NCBI GenBank assembly: GCA_009693235.1
Contig: SHXR01000001.1
Location: 88,517-152,516 of the forward strand
Origin: Betaproteobacteria bacterium
GTDB taxonomy: Bacteria > Pseudomonadota > Gammaproteobacteria > Burkholderiales > SG8-39
Length of the DNA stretch: 64,000 nt
Reading direction: 5' to 3'
Positions 8,677 through 17,352 of the stretch are shown here, one piece after another (position 1 is the first letter of the stretch; every line of letters starts with the position of its first letter). A program made the position numbers and the translations under genes. The notes beneath the pieces are model-generated. The model saw only the letters and a list, made by a program, of their open reading frames with translations, ran no database searches and was not told where the DNA came from.

Positions 8677-9981
8677 TTACAGTTTTAACGCCGCCGGCAA
8701 CCAAAGCGCCATGCCCGGGAATGCGATGAGCAGCGCGATCAGCACGAAATCGGCGATCAGAAACGGCAGCGTACCCCGGTAGATTTTCGTGACCGGAATC
8801 TCCGGGTTCTGCGCCTGGATGACGAAGACGGTCATGCCGGTTGGCGGACTGATCAATCCCACCGTTGCCAGCACCGTCACCATGATGCCGAACCATATGC
8901 CGTCGTAGCCCACCTTCATCAAGAGCGGCAGCAAGACCGGCACGGTAATGAGGATCGTACTCACTTCTTCCAGAAACGTGCCAAGCAGAATGAAGAGTAC
9001 GATGACCGACATTAGAATCGCGAGCGGCGACAAACCCATTGCCTGCACCCAGTTGAGGAGGTGCGTCGGCAGTTGCGTGAGGACGACGAAGCGCGAAAAC
9101 ATGAACGCGCCCACCACGATGAAAAACAGCATTGCGGTGGCGAAGGCTGTTTCCATCAGGGAATCCAACAGGCCACGCCAACTCAATCGCCGGGTGCCAA
9201 AACCGATGAGGATGGCGACGAATGCAGAGACACCGGCGGCTTCGGTCGGCGAAAAAATACCAAGATAGATGCCTACCACCGCAAGAAAAAAGAGCGTCGC
9301 GAGCTTCCATAGCCCCTTGGCGGCCCGCACGCGCTCGATCATCGGCATCGATGGAACCATCGGCGCAATGTTGGGATTCATTCGTGTGACGATCATGACC
9401 GTTGCGACGTAAAGCGCCGCCAACACAAGTCCCGGAATCAACGCTGCCGCAAAGAGTTTCGGTAGCGACTGCTCGGCGACGATCGCGTAAATGGCGAGAA
9501 TGATCGAGGGCGGGATCAGGATGCCAAGTGTGCCGGCCGAGGCGACTGCACCGGCCGCGAAACCTTCATCGTAACCATAGCGTCGCATCTCCGGAATTGC
9601 GACCTTGGAGAAGGTTGCGGCCGTGGCGATCGATGATCCGCAAATGGCACCGAACGCCGCACAGGCGCCGATGGTTGCGTTTGCCAGCGCACCGCGAAAG
9701 CCCGAGAACACCGCGTTCGCCGCATCGAACAGTTCGCGCGACATGTTGGCGCGCGACGCCACCGCACCCATCAGAATAAACAACGGCACCACCGACAGCG
9801 AATACGCACTCGCCAACTCGAACGGAATGGTGCCGAACATTTTTAGCGCCTTCGGCCAACCGTCGGCCCAGGCATAGCCAAGCAGCCCAACGGAAGAAAG
9901 CGCCAGACCGATCGGAATGCGAATGAGAATCGCGACCAGCAGAATTGCGACACCGATAAAGCCGATTGCTTCAACGCTCAT
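8677..9981 (-). CDS. dctM: TRAP transporter large permease, DctM family (second system)
   Basis: A 434-residue polytopic membrane protein read from ATG 9981 (MSVEAIGFIGVAILL). This start overlaps the dctQ stop in an ATGA arrangement, which favours it over the upstream in-frame start at 10059. DctM motifs are present: VPLFILMGAV, CGSSIATAATFSKVA, GTLGILIPPSIILAIYA and GLISPPTGMTVFVIQA. It should form a sodium-driven symporter with the dctQ at 9978 and one or both of the tandem receptors upstream. It is a paralogue of the dctM at 7270, but the operon runs on the opposite strand and its receptors differ clearly. Confidence 0.92.
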   Translation of the reverse strand: MSVEAIGFIGVAILLVAILIRIPIGLALSSVGLLGYAWADGWPKALKMFGTIPFELASAYSLSVVPLFILMGAVASRANMSRELFDAANAVFSGFRGALANATIGACAAFGAICGSSIATAATFSKVAIPEMRRYGYDEGFAAGAVASAGTLGILIPPSIILAIYAIVAEQSLPKLFAAALIPGLVLAALYVATVMIVTRMNPNIAPMVPSMPMIERVRAAKGLWKLATLFFLAVVGIYLGIFSPTEAAGVSAFVAILIGFGTRRLSWRGLLDSLMETAFATAMLFFIVVGAFMFSRFVVLTQLPTHLLNWVQAMGLSPLAILMSVIVLFILLGTFLEEVSTILITVPVLLPLLMKVGYDGIWFGIMVTVLATVGLISPPTGMTVFVIQAQNPEIPVTKIYRGTLPFLIADFVLIALLIAFPGMALWLPAALKL

Positions 9982-10454
9982 GTACTCGGATCCCGGTCGA
10001 ATGCCATCCAAGCCGCGGCGATCGCACCGCCGACAATGCCAACGAGCACCGGCACCCAATACCAGATCTTCGGGATCGATAGATCGGAGGTCACGTCACC
10101 GAATAGCATCATGTCCCGTGCGACGAGTGCGCCCTGGTAGGCCATTACGACAAGAATGATCACCGAGAGCGCGGCCGACAGGCGCTTGAGCCACACGACC
10201 GCCTGCGGATAGTTGTGATCGACGATGTCGACGACGATGTGATCCTCGCGCAAAAACGCGGCCGGCAGCGCGAGAAAAAACGCGCCGGTGAGAAACAGCT
10301 CGACGATTTCGATGACGCCATGAATCGGGCGTCCGAACAGATGGCGAAGCACCACATCGCTCACCGTTACCAGCATCATGACGACCAAACATGATGCGGC
10401 GAGCCACCCGCAAATGCTGGCAATGCGGGCGCGAATGGGGGTCATCGCGGACAT
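9978..10454 (-). CDS. dctQ: TRAP transporter small permease, DctQ family (second system)
   Basis: A 158-residue membrane protein with four hydrophobic segments and the DVVLRHLFGRPIHGVIEI motif of DctQ subunits. It partners with the DctM encoded immediately downstream, whose start codon overlaps this stop by four bases (ATGA). A 133-base gap carrying a hairpin and a REP-like palindrome separates it from the upstream receptor gene, so permease translation may be set lower than receptor translation, as is common in TRAP operons. Confidence 0.9.
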   Translation of the reverse strand: MSAMTPIRARIASICGWLAASCLVVMMLVTVSDVVLRHLFGRPIHGVIEIVELFLTGAFFLALPAAFLREDHIVVDIVDHNYPQAVVWLKRLSAALSVIILVVMAYQGALVARDMMLFGDVTSDLSIPKIWYWVPVLVGIVGGAIAAAWMAFDRDPST

Positions 10455-10530
10455 GTGCTACTCACAAGAGGGCTCCATCGGGCGCTCCGATGGTCAATAC
10501 CGATGTTCACCCGTGGCCGGCAACCGGCAG

Positions 10531-10556
10531 GGCGGATAAGCAGCGCACATTCCGCC
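10531..10556. repeat. REP-like palindrome in dctP-dctQ gap
   Basis: The sequence ggcggataagcagcgcacattccgcc has GGCGGA/TCCGCC ends and an inner GC-rich core. It resembles the widespread proteobacterial GGCGGAT...ATTCCGCC repeat and, more loosely, the element at 44005..44122. A separate perfect hairpin (CCATCGG at 10475-10481 with CCGATGG at 10487-10493) lies just beyond it. Both fall between the receptor and the membrane subunits of the second TRAP operon. Confidence 0.55.
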
Positions 10557-10587
10557 GCGACCAATGCAACGGGAGGTGAGGACCACA

Positions 10588-11631
10588 TCAATTGTTATTC
10601 CAGAAATTCCGGGAAATTTTCGCGTGTTTGTCGGCGAGCGACTTCATCAAGGTGTAGGCACCGCGTGCGGGCAGTCCCTTGGCTTCCATCTCCTTGATTT
10701 TCGCCTCGGCGACTTCCGCGCCCGCCTTGCGAAATTTGGCATCTTCTTCGGGGGAAAGGCGGAATGCATTGGCGCCTCCCTCGATAATTTGCTTCTTGCC
10801 GGGTCCATCGATCGAATCGATGCCGTCGCCCAACTCCTTTGCCTGCCCGATCATGCTGTCGTCGATCACCTTTTTCAGGTCGGCCGGCAGCTTGTTGTAG
10901 AAGTCGGGGTTCATCGCCGCGCCAAAGGAGGTCACGAACGAGTACATCTCGGACACGTGCTTCACGATGCCACCCAGTTTGAAGGCGATGCCCGCGCCGC
11001 CGTAATCGATAAAGGCGCCATCGACAGTGCCCTTCTGCAGTGCTTCGGCGAGCTCGGTCGGTGACACACCGACTGCGGTGCCGCCCAACGCGGCGATGAA
11101 GTCGCGAATCGTAGGCGACGAGAAGCGGATACGCATACCCTTGAAATCTTCCAGGGTGCGGATCGGCTTTTTAGTGGTCATGACTTGGCCGGGTTGCACC
11201 GTGAAATACACCAGACCCTTGATGCCCTTGTGTTCCGCATCGAGATACCTGGTGCGTAATTCCGGATCGTTCAGCACCTTCGCGCCGATTTCACCGCTGC
11301 CGATCAGATAAGGAAGGTTGATGAGTTCGGTAACGGGAAAGCGCCCGGGCGTGCCGCCGTGCATGAATTGCGTTACTTCGGCTTGCCCTGTACGGGCCAT
11401 GTCGTAATAGCCCGGTGGTGGCCCCATTTGCGCACCCGGAAACCGCTTGACCACAATGCGGCCGCCCGAGGCTTTCTCGACGCCATCGGACCAGCGCACG
11501 AACCATGCACCGAGCGGATGATGGTCGCCGACGAAATAGGCCACCTTCATTTCGTATTTTTGTTGAGCGAAGGTCTGCCCGGAGAGCACGATCGCTACCA
11601 AGCCGGCCATTGCTGTCAGTGTGCGTATCAC
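10588..11631 (-). CDS. dctP: TRAP substrate-binding protein, DctP family (tandem copy A)
   Basis: A 347-residue receptor with a signal peptide (MIRTLTAMAGLVAIVLSGQTFA, residues 1-22). Conserved segments are GGRIVVKRFPGAQMGPPPGY, GTPGRFPVTELINLPYL, KGMRIRFSSPTIRDFIAALG (conserved Arg for the ligand carboxylate) and DGAFIDYGGAGIAF. It shares most of these with the gene immediately upstream (11675..12715), so they form a tandem duplicate pair. It is nearest to dctQM and is the more likely partner of that permease. The ligand is unknown; the two copies differ after the signal peptide and around residues 130-150, where the ligand range may differ. Confidence 0.9.
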   Translation of the reverse strand: MIRTLTAMAGLVAIVLSGQTFAQQKYEMKVAYFVGDHHPLGAWFVRWSDGVEKASGGRIVVKRFPGAQMGPPPGYYDMARTGQAEVTQFMHGGTPGRFPVTELINLPYLIGSGEIGAKVLNDPELRTRYLDAEHKGIKGLVYFTVQPGQVMTTKKPIRTLEDFKGMRIRFSSPTIRDFIAALGGTAVGVSPTELAEALQKGTVDGAFIDYGGAGIAFKLGGIVKHVSEMYSFVTSFGAAMNPDFYNKLPADLKKVIDDSMIGQAKELGDGIDSIDGPGKKQIIEGGANAFRLSPEEDAKFRKAGAEVAEAKIKEMEAKGLPARGAYTLMKSLADKHAKISRNFWNNN

Positions 11632-11674
11632 GGAGGTCCCCTTTTTTTATAAGGCCAGCGCGGCGTGCTGTTTT

Positions 11675-12715
11675 CTAGTTCCAAAAATTCTTCGACGTTT
11701 TCGCGTGCTTCTCGGATAGTGACTTCATCAACGTATAGGCAGCACGCGCCGGCAGCCCCTTGCCTTCCAGTTCCTTCAATTTCGCCTCGGCCACATCGGC
11801 GCCGATCTTGCGGAATTTCGCGTCTTCCGCGGCGGATAATCGGAATGCTTCGGCCCCGCCGTCGGTGAGGTTCTTTTTGCCGGGCCCATCGATGCCGTCC
11901 CAGGCCTCGCCCATCTCTTTTTCCTTGCCGCGAATACTGTCGTCGACGAGTTTCTTGAGATCCGCGGGCAACTTGTTGTAGAAGTCCGGATTCATGGCGA
12001 TGCCAAACGATGCGACGTACGAGTACATCTCGGTCGAATACTTGATGATGCCGCCAAGCTTGTAGGCGATCCCGGCGCCGCCGTAGTCGATAAACGCCCC
12101 ATCGACGGTGCCTTTTTGCAAAGCCTCGGCGATTTCGCTTGGTTGAATGCCCACCGGTGTTGCACCGAGTCCGGCGACAAAATCGCGAATCGTGGGGGAA
12201 GAGAACCGGATGCGCATGCCCTTCATGTCCTCGACCGTACGGATTGCTTTCTTGGTCGTGATGATTTGTCCGGGCTGATGCGTCATCAGCATGAGAAGCC
12301 GCACACCTTTGTGCTCCGGATCGAGATATTTCGTGCGAAGTTCCGGCTCGTTCAATACCTTGGTGCCGATTTCGGAGCTGCCGACCAGATAGGGCAAATT
12401 GATGAGCTCGGTAATCGCGAACCGCCCAGGTGTGCCGCCGCTCAGAAAGAACGCCACTTCCGCCTGACCGTTACGCGCCATATCGTAATAGACGGGCGGT
12501 GGGCCCATCTGGGCGCCGGGAAAGTACTTGAGTTCGATCCGCCCGCCGGAATTCTTCGCCAATTCTTCGCCCCAGCGTTCCATCCACTTGGAAACCGGAT
12601 GCTGCGCAGGAATAAAGTGCGCGAGCTTCATTTCAATTTTCTGCTGGGCGGGCGCGACGGACGCGAACGACAAGGCCAGCGCGGACCCGACGACTGCTAC
12701 GGTCTTGCGAATCAT
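11675..12715 (-). CDS. dctP: TRAP substrate-binding protein, DctP family (tandem copy B)
   Basis: A 346-residue periplasmic receptor with a signal peptide (MIRKTVAVVGSALALSFASVAPA, about residues 1-23). It repeats the layout of the downstream copy: GGRIELKYFPGAQMGPPPVY, GTPGRFAITELINLPYL, KGMRIRFSSPTIRDFVAGLG, DGAFIDYGGAGIAY, and a matching C-terminus (RAAYTLMKSLSEKHAK). The start has a GAGGAG ribosome site. The 43-base gap to copy A suggests co-transcription. Two receptors for one permease would let one DctQM pair serve two related ligands. Confidence 0.9.
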   Translation of the reverse strand: MIRKTVAVVGSALALSFASVAPAQQKIEMKLAHFIPAQHPVSKWMERWGEELAKNSGGRIELKYFPGAQMGPPPVYYDMARNGQAEVAFFLSGGTPGRFAITELINLPYLVGSSEIGTKVLNEPELRTKYLDPEHKGVRLLMLMTHQPGQIITTKKAIRTVEDMKGMRIRFSSPTIRDFVAGLGATPVGIQPSEIAEALQKGTVDGAFIDYGGAGIAYKLGGIIKYSTEMYSYVASFGIAMNPDFYNKLPADLKKLVDDSIRGKEKEMGEAWDGIDGPGKKNLTDGGAEAFRLSAAEDAKFRKIGADVAEAKLKELEGKGLPARAAYTLMKSLSEKHAKTSKNFWN

Positions 12716-12740
12716 GATGTCTCCTCCTCGGTTGTGGATG

Positions 12741-13358
12741 TTACGCCGGTGCCTGCTGTTTGTGCTTTGGTTTGTGCCGTGGCTCGTTCATGACCGGCAT
12801 CTTGGCGATCCATGCGTCCACTAACTTCGGATCGTCGAAGAGCGTTGACAGCTCGGCACGAATTTCCTCTTCGGTCTGCAGCACCGATGGTACGACACCT
12901 AATTCTGCCGGCGCCTTGCTGGTCGCGATTTCCAGCCGAATGCCGTTCGGATCGTAGAAGTACGCGGACCAGAAGCGGCCGCCCAGCGACACCGGGCCAA
13001 TGACGTTCACGGCGCACGATTTCACATAATCGATCATCGCATCGAAATGATCGAACGGTACGTGGAAAGCGATGTGCTGCATGCCACCCGGCAGATCGCG
13101 ATTCTGTTTGGGAAGGCCCTTCGGATATTCGAAGAACGCGAGCAGCGAATCGCCGCCCATATTGAAGAAGTAATGGCGCAGATTATCGTAGGGCGGCTGA
13201 CCGCGATCGCGTTCGAACGGTACCCGGCGCACATGCACGAGTTGCATGCCGAGCACGCGGGTATAGAAGTCCATGGTCGCGGGGAGATCGTCGGTAACGA
13301 ACGCGAGATGATCGATGCCGCGGATGGGGACCGGTTGCAACGGAGGCATCGGATGCAT
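12741..13358 (-). CDS. VOC-family (glyoxalase/extradiol dioxygenase fold) protein
   Basis: A 205-residue protein with one VOC module pair. The first half begins GIDHLAFVTDD (His17 is a likely metal ligand) and ends in LLAFFEYP (Glu77). The second half begins MQHIAFHV (His95) and ends FYDPNGIRLEI (Glu143). That gives the H-E-H-E set of metal-binding VOC enzymes such as glyoxalases, dioxygenases and fosfomycin-type transferases. A 60-residue C-terminal tail ending in basic residues (KPKHKQQAPA) is extra. It lies between the tandem TRAP receptors and a broken alpha/beta hydrolase on the same strand, which fits an aromatic ring-cleavage or detoxification step. The exact activity is not determinable. 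Confidence 0.82.
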   Translation of the reverse strand: MHPMPPLQPVPIRGIDHLAFVTDDLPATMDFYTRVLGMQLVHVRRVPFERDRGQPPYDNLRHYFFNMGGDSLLAFFEYPKGLPKQNRDLPGGMQHIAFHVPFDHFDAMIDYVKSCAVNVIGPVSLGGRFWSAYFYDPNGIRLEIATSKAPAELGVVPSVLQTEEEIRAELSTLFDDPKLVDAWIAKMPVMNEPRHKPKHKQQAPA

Positions 13359-13359
13359 G

Positions 13360-14216
13360 CTAGCTCTCCAAGGACGTAATGAACGGTTCGATGGCGGCGA
13401 GGAAGTCAGCGTGATTCTCTATTGCGATATTGTGCCCCGCATCGACCTCGCCGACGCGCAGACGGGAATTCGCGGCTTTCATTTTGTTCGCGGTTTCGGG
13501 GGCATACATATCGGAACGCGCACCGCGGATGGAAAGAATCGGGCACTGAATTCGGCCGATCACTTCCCACATATCGACGCCGAGCTTTGGTCGTTCGCCC
13601 AGATCGCGTACGCGGCGGAACTGATCACGAAAGAACGGATCGCGCTTGACCTGCACGCCGCCCGCCACCGGCTTCAAGTACGCCTCGAAGCGCGCGCGTT
13701 GGGCCTCGCCTCGAGGTGTCGTTGTATCGATGCCGAAATAACGCATGCCCGCGTCGATCGATTCGAATACATCGGGCTGGCCTGCCACCGACTCGGTGAC
13801 CCGCTTCGAACCGGCCGGCGCGTTCTCCGGCGTGTAGTCGATGAGTGCAAGGCCTTTGACGCGGGCTGGATGATCGGCCGCGGCGAGCGACGTGGCGCGC
13901 CCGCTCATCGAGTGGCCGATCACGATCGCTTCGCGCCAGTCGAGCGCATCGAGGATCGCGATGATGTTGTTCGCGAGCGTTGGGACCGATAGTCCTTCGA
14001 CGCGCTCCATGTCGAATCGCCAAAGCCGCGCGTGTCCGCAGCCACCACCATGCGATCGGTGGCGAGCGCACCGCCCACCTCGATCCAGTCGTACGAAAAG
14101 TAGGACAGCCTGTGGGCGATGAAGACGGGCGTTCTGCCGGCACGGCCGAAGCGGCGGTAGTGCAGATCGACATCGCCTGACCGGACGCGGCCGGTGTCGT
14201 GAGAGAGGACGGCCAT
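13360..14216 (-). pseudogene. Alpha/beta hydrolase with a single frameshift
   Basis: The N-terminal frame starts at ATG 14216 (MAVLSHDTGRVRSGDVDLHY) and runs through TRGFGDSTWSASKDY. The protein then continues in another frame as VPTLANNIIAILDALDW to the stop at 13360. Adding one base near 13989 (reading KDY-S-VPTL) restores a continuous hydrolase of about 285 residues. The triad is visible: Ser in GHSMSG, Asp in ARSDMYAP, His in DAGHNIAIEN. The oxyanion region reads AHRLSYFSYDW where family members normally have HGL, a second oddity. It follows the VOC gene (one base between them) and was probably a hydrolase in the same pathway. Either a recent pseudogene or an assembly indel. Confidence 0.78.
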
Positions 14217-14238
14217 CGGGAGGTCCTTTTGTGCGGAA

Positions 14239-14364
14239 CGCAGGTACGGCCCGCGATTCTAATGGGCTTGGTGGGCTGGCGTTTGGGACGGCATCACGAC
14301 AGAATTTCCCGTGAACCAAGCATCCTATGCATAATGGCGTTCACGTACCTGCCTCGCAGGTACG
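14239..14364. promoter_or_regulatory. Repeated GCAGGTACG half-sites in a divergent gap
   Basis: The 21-base palindrome cgtacctgcctcgcaggtacg occupies 14344-14364 (nine-base arms, three-base centre). The same arm CGCAGGTACG occurs again at 14239-14248. Both lie in the 202-base gap between the divergent alpha/beta hydrolase and the hydrolase-LuxR regulator. This layout fits operator sites for a dimeric regulator, possibly that LuxR-type protein itself. There is no U-tract, so it is not a simple terminator. Binding is inferred only. Confidence 0.45.
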
Positions 14365-14418
14365 AGGACTTTGATTCATGGATCCGGCCAGGCTCCGAGG
14401 AGCGAGGAGGCGCGCACC

Positions 14419-15471
14419 ATGTCGGTCTTCAAGCAAGACATCCGGTTCACCCACTCTGCGGATGGAACGCGGCTCGCGTATGCCTCGTTCGGGCGGCGCA
14501 CTGGTTCACGGATATTGAGTACGACTGGCAGACACCGATGTTCCGGGCGTCGTTCGATGCGTTCGGGAGTCGCTATCGATACATTCGATATGACAGCCGT
14601 GGCACGGGGCTCTCGGAGCGGGGTAAGGTCGCCCTTTCACTCGATCACTTTGTCGCGGATCTTGAAGCCGTAGTTGATGCCGCCGGGCTCGACAAGTTCG
14701 CGCTCTGGGGCAATCCGCCGGCGGCGCGGTATCGATCAAATACGCTGCGCGCCACCCCGAACGCGTTAGCCACCTTGTGCTCCTTGGCGCCTACTCGCGC
14801 GGATCAATGCGGCGCAATCCGACGCCCGCGCAAGTGGAAGCGTTGCAAGCACAAGCCAAGCTGATCGAACTTGGATGGGGGCAGAACAATGAAGCGTTTC
14901 TGCAACTCTTCACGTCGCAGATCCATCCCACCGCAAGCCCCGAGCAGCAACACTCATTCAACGAAATACAGCAGCGCAGCTGCCCTCGGATCACGCGGCG
15001 CGGCTCGTGAGAGTCTATTATGAATTCGACGCATCGCACCTCCTCGGTGAGGTCGCATGCCCGACCCTTGTGCTGCATTGTCATGGCGATGTTCGCGCCC
15101 CCTTCGAGAAGGAAGGGCTGTTTATCGCCTCGTCGATTCCGAACGCCAGGATGGTCCCGCTCGAGTCGCCTGCGCACGTTCCAGTTCCAGGCGAGCCGGC
15201 GTACGACCGGATCTTCGATGAGACCGACGCGTTCCTTCCGCAAATTGCCGCGGCGGCGCCCGACAAGGTCTTCGCCCAACTCGCCCCGCGCGAGCAGGGC
15301 ATCCTTGATCTCATCGCACGCGGTCTCGACAACCTGCAGGTCGCCGCGCACCTCTCGATCTCCGAGAAAACGGTGCGCAACAACATCACCAGCATCTTCG
15401 ATAAGCTGGCCGTGGAAAATCGCGGGCAGGCGATCGTGAAGGCGCGCGACGCAGGGATGGGGCGCGTGTAG
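14419..15471 (+). pseudogene. Alpha/beta-hydrolase-LuxR transcriptional regulator, multiply frameshifted
   Basis: The gene can be followed through four segments. ATG 14419 (good GAGGAGG site) gives MSVFKQDIRFTHSADGTRLA...YASFGR. A second frame from about 14493 gives AAHWFTDIEYDWQTPMF through DKFALWGN. A third from about 14715 gives AGGAVSIKYAARHPERVSHL, with the expected catalytic Ser lost at the break. A fourth from about 14987 gives DHAARLVRVYYEF and a C-terminal LuxR helix-turn-helix (LAPREQGILDLIARGLDN, then SISEKTVRNNITSIFDKL). Each step is a loss of one base modulo three; the first also seems to remove about six residues (the usual G-x-PLV region). The fused hydrolase-LuxR architecture is known in proteobacteria. 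The intact protein would have been about 355 residues. It is non-functional as read. Confidence 0.8.
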
Positions 15472-15506
15472 ACGGGGAAAACCCGTCGTGCTCTCCGCGC
15501 AGAGTG

Positions 15507-16561
15507 CTACGGCCGCGCCTCGAACATGATGTTGAACGGCGTCTCGGTGGCGCGCCGGAATCGCTTGAAGCCGCCTGATGTCACGACATCGCGCAGTCGC
15601 ATTTCACCCGCCTGCGCGCCAAGGCAAAGTCCGACTTCCTGCGAGCGCGAGCAGGGTGTGCAGAGCAACGTCGATCCGCCGTAATAGACGCGGCCGACCG
15701 GATTGAGATTGTCGGCGAGATCGTCATGCGCAAACGGCTCGACGATCATCCATGTGCCGTCGCTTTTCAGCGTCGAGAGCACATGCTTGGCGGCTCCGGC
15801 TGGATCGCCCATGTTGTGCAGGCAATCGAATACGGCGACGAAATCGTAGTTCTTGCCGGGATATTCTTTCGCTTTGGCGACCTGGAACTTCACGCGGTCA
15901 GCAACGCCCGCGCGCACGGCCGATTCGCGCGCCGCCTTAATCGAGCCTTCGTGATAGTCGAACGCCGTGAAGGTCGATTTCGGATAGGCCTTCGCCATCA
16001 GGATGGTTGAGGCGCCATGCCCGCATCCCACATCGGCGACGTTCGCGCCCGCTTTGAGCTTCGCTTCAACGTCATCCAACGCCGGAATCCATGAGGCCAC
16101 GAGGTTCGCCGCATAGTCCGGCCGGAAGAATTTTTCGCAACCATGGAACACGCCCTCGTTGTGTTCATGCCAACCCATGCCGGCACCGGTGCGAAACGCC
16201 TCCGTAATGCGCGGCACCGCCATCAGCGACCCGACCGCCAGTTCGAATGCGCCGGCACATAAGCGGGGTTGTCTTCATTGGTGAGTGCAAACGCTTGCTC
16301 TTCGGTGAGGCTGAAGCGGCTGGTCGCCGCATCGAATGTGACGTAGCCGCCCGCCGCCTGATTGCTCAACCATTCGCGCACATAACGCTCGTCAGTCTTG
16401 GCTGCCCTTGCAAGTTCCCCCGGACTCATCGGTCCATTGGCGAGCGCCTTGTAGAGACCGAGCTTCTCGCCGATGACAACGAACCCTGCGCCGAACGTTG
16501 CGCCAAGATCGCCCACGAACCGACCGATGAACGCATTGAGCTTATCCATATCGACAGCCAT
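15507..16561 (-). pseudogene. SAM-dependent methyltransferase with winged-helix N-terminus, frameshifted
   Basis: From ATG 16561, behind a strong GAGGAGG site, the frame gives MAVDMDKLNAFIGRFVGDLG and an N-terminal dimerisation/winged-helix region like that of small-molecule methyltransferases (KTDERYVREWLSNQAAGGYV). It leaves frame at PAYVPA. The remainder (FELAVGSLMAVPRITEAFRT, then GMGWHEHNEG) is in another frame down to 15507. One added base near 16250 joins them into a protein of about 350 residues. The SAM-binding motif ADVGCGHGAS and the AFDYHEGSI acidic loop are intact. The C-terminal half alone could be made as a 238-residue protein from an internal ATG at 16223. It is convergent with the broken LuxR-type regulator. 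Confidence 0.78.
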
Positions 16562-16703
16562 GATCATCCTCCTCGTTCCGCATGGACGCCGCAGACGGGA
16601 TGTCTTCAGAACGCGGCGGAACGAATGGGAGTGTGTCCTGTGGGTGGGTGCCGGGCGAGGGACGCGCGTCCCGACCGGAGCCGGGAACTCACGCGCTTGG
16701 TGC

Positions 16704-16731
16704 GGGGGGCGGGACCCAAGTCCCGCCCCCC
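16704..16731. repeat. Perfect 12-bp GC hairpin
   Basis: GGGGGGCGGGAC (16704-16715) pairs perfectly with GTCCCGCCCCCC (16720-16731) around a CCAA loop. It lies between the divergently transcribed methyltransferase and the DUF2917-like gene, so it is not placed as a terminator, and there is no U-tract. The surrounding 16620-16760 is also rich in short GGGACGCGCGTCCC-like palindromes. The 316-base gap 16562-16877 holds no other recognisable feature. Confidence 0.6.
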
Positions 16732-16877
16732 GATCCCCTTTCAGACGATTCCCGGGTATCGCCCGGGACGCTCGCCTCATGTTTGATGCGCCGCCCGCTC
16801 GTCTAATGGATGCCATCGTGGTCGCGGTTATAAAGCTCGAATTCCCGAGCGCCGTTCGACTGCTTGTGGAGAACACC

Positions 16878-17231
16878 ATGAGAATCGACCTCAACGCCCG
16901 AACTGCCATCAACTTCGACAAGCAAGCATTGATCAAGCTACCGCGCTCCCACGGCAACGCAATCGTTTGCACGCACGGCGCTCTTTGGATCACCGAAACC
17001 AACCTACCCCATGACATTTCGTTACGTGCAGGCGAGCGGTTCATCTCCAACGGCGCTGGGCCGGTATTCGTCGGGGCGTGCGGAGCAAGTGCCTTTCGTA
17101 TTGTCCCGATCGATTCGGGAACGAGCTGGCTCACGCGCATCGCATATCAGATCGCATGGGCTTGGCGGGGCTGGCGCGCGCAGACCTTTTCGCGCGTTAA
17201 GCAGGCAACGGCTTACCCATCGAAGCGATAG
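16878..17231 (+). CDS. DUF2917-like protein
   Basis: A 117-residue protein from ATG 16878 (MRIDLNARTAINFDKQALIK). The first 75 residues fit the DUF2917 pattern: a basic N-terminal strand, GALWITE, HDISLRAGERF and a closing hydrophobic strand. This family is small, cupin-like in outline and of unknown function, frequent in Burkholderiales. After the domain comes a hydrophobic and aromatic stretch (AYQIAWAWRGW) and a basic tail. An alternative ATG at 16806 would add 24 residues. It precedes the atp operon by about 120 bases but probably has its own transcript. Function unknown. Confidence 0.6.
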   Translation: MRIDLNARTAINFDKQALIKLPRSHGNAIVCTHGALWITETNLPHDISLRAGERFISNGAGPVFVGACGASAFRIVPIDSGTSWLTRIAYQIAWAWRGWRAQTFSRVKQATAYPSKR

Positions 17232-17291
17232 CAAGGGGCTTCGTTTGCTCTTCCAACTCGCCTCCGATCAACACAAGTTTTGCTTCGATGA

Positions 17292-17320
17292 TTGCTTCAA
17301 GCGCCCGCCTGCGCTAAACT
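17292..17320 (+). promoter_or_regulatory. Candidate sigma70 promoter for the atp operon
   Basis: TTGCTT (17292-17297), a 17-base spacer and TAAACT (17315-17320) lie about 33 bases before the atpI start. The match to consensus is only partial (3/6 and 4/6), but spacing and position are right and nothing better is visible in the gap. Confidence 0.35.
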
Positions 17321-17352
17321 CCCGCGGTTTTCATTCGTCCGGCGGGGGTCCT

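Noticed and set aside
13360..16561. Programmed ribosomal frameshifting in the three broken genes
   Set aside because: No slippery heptamer with a downstream structure was seen at the break points, and three unrelated genes would be affected.
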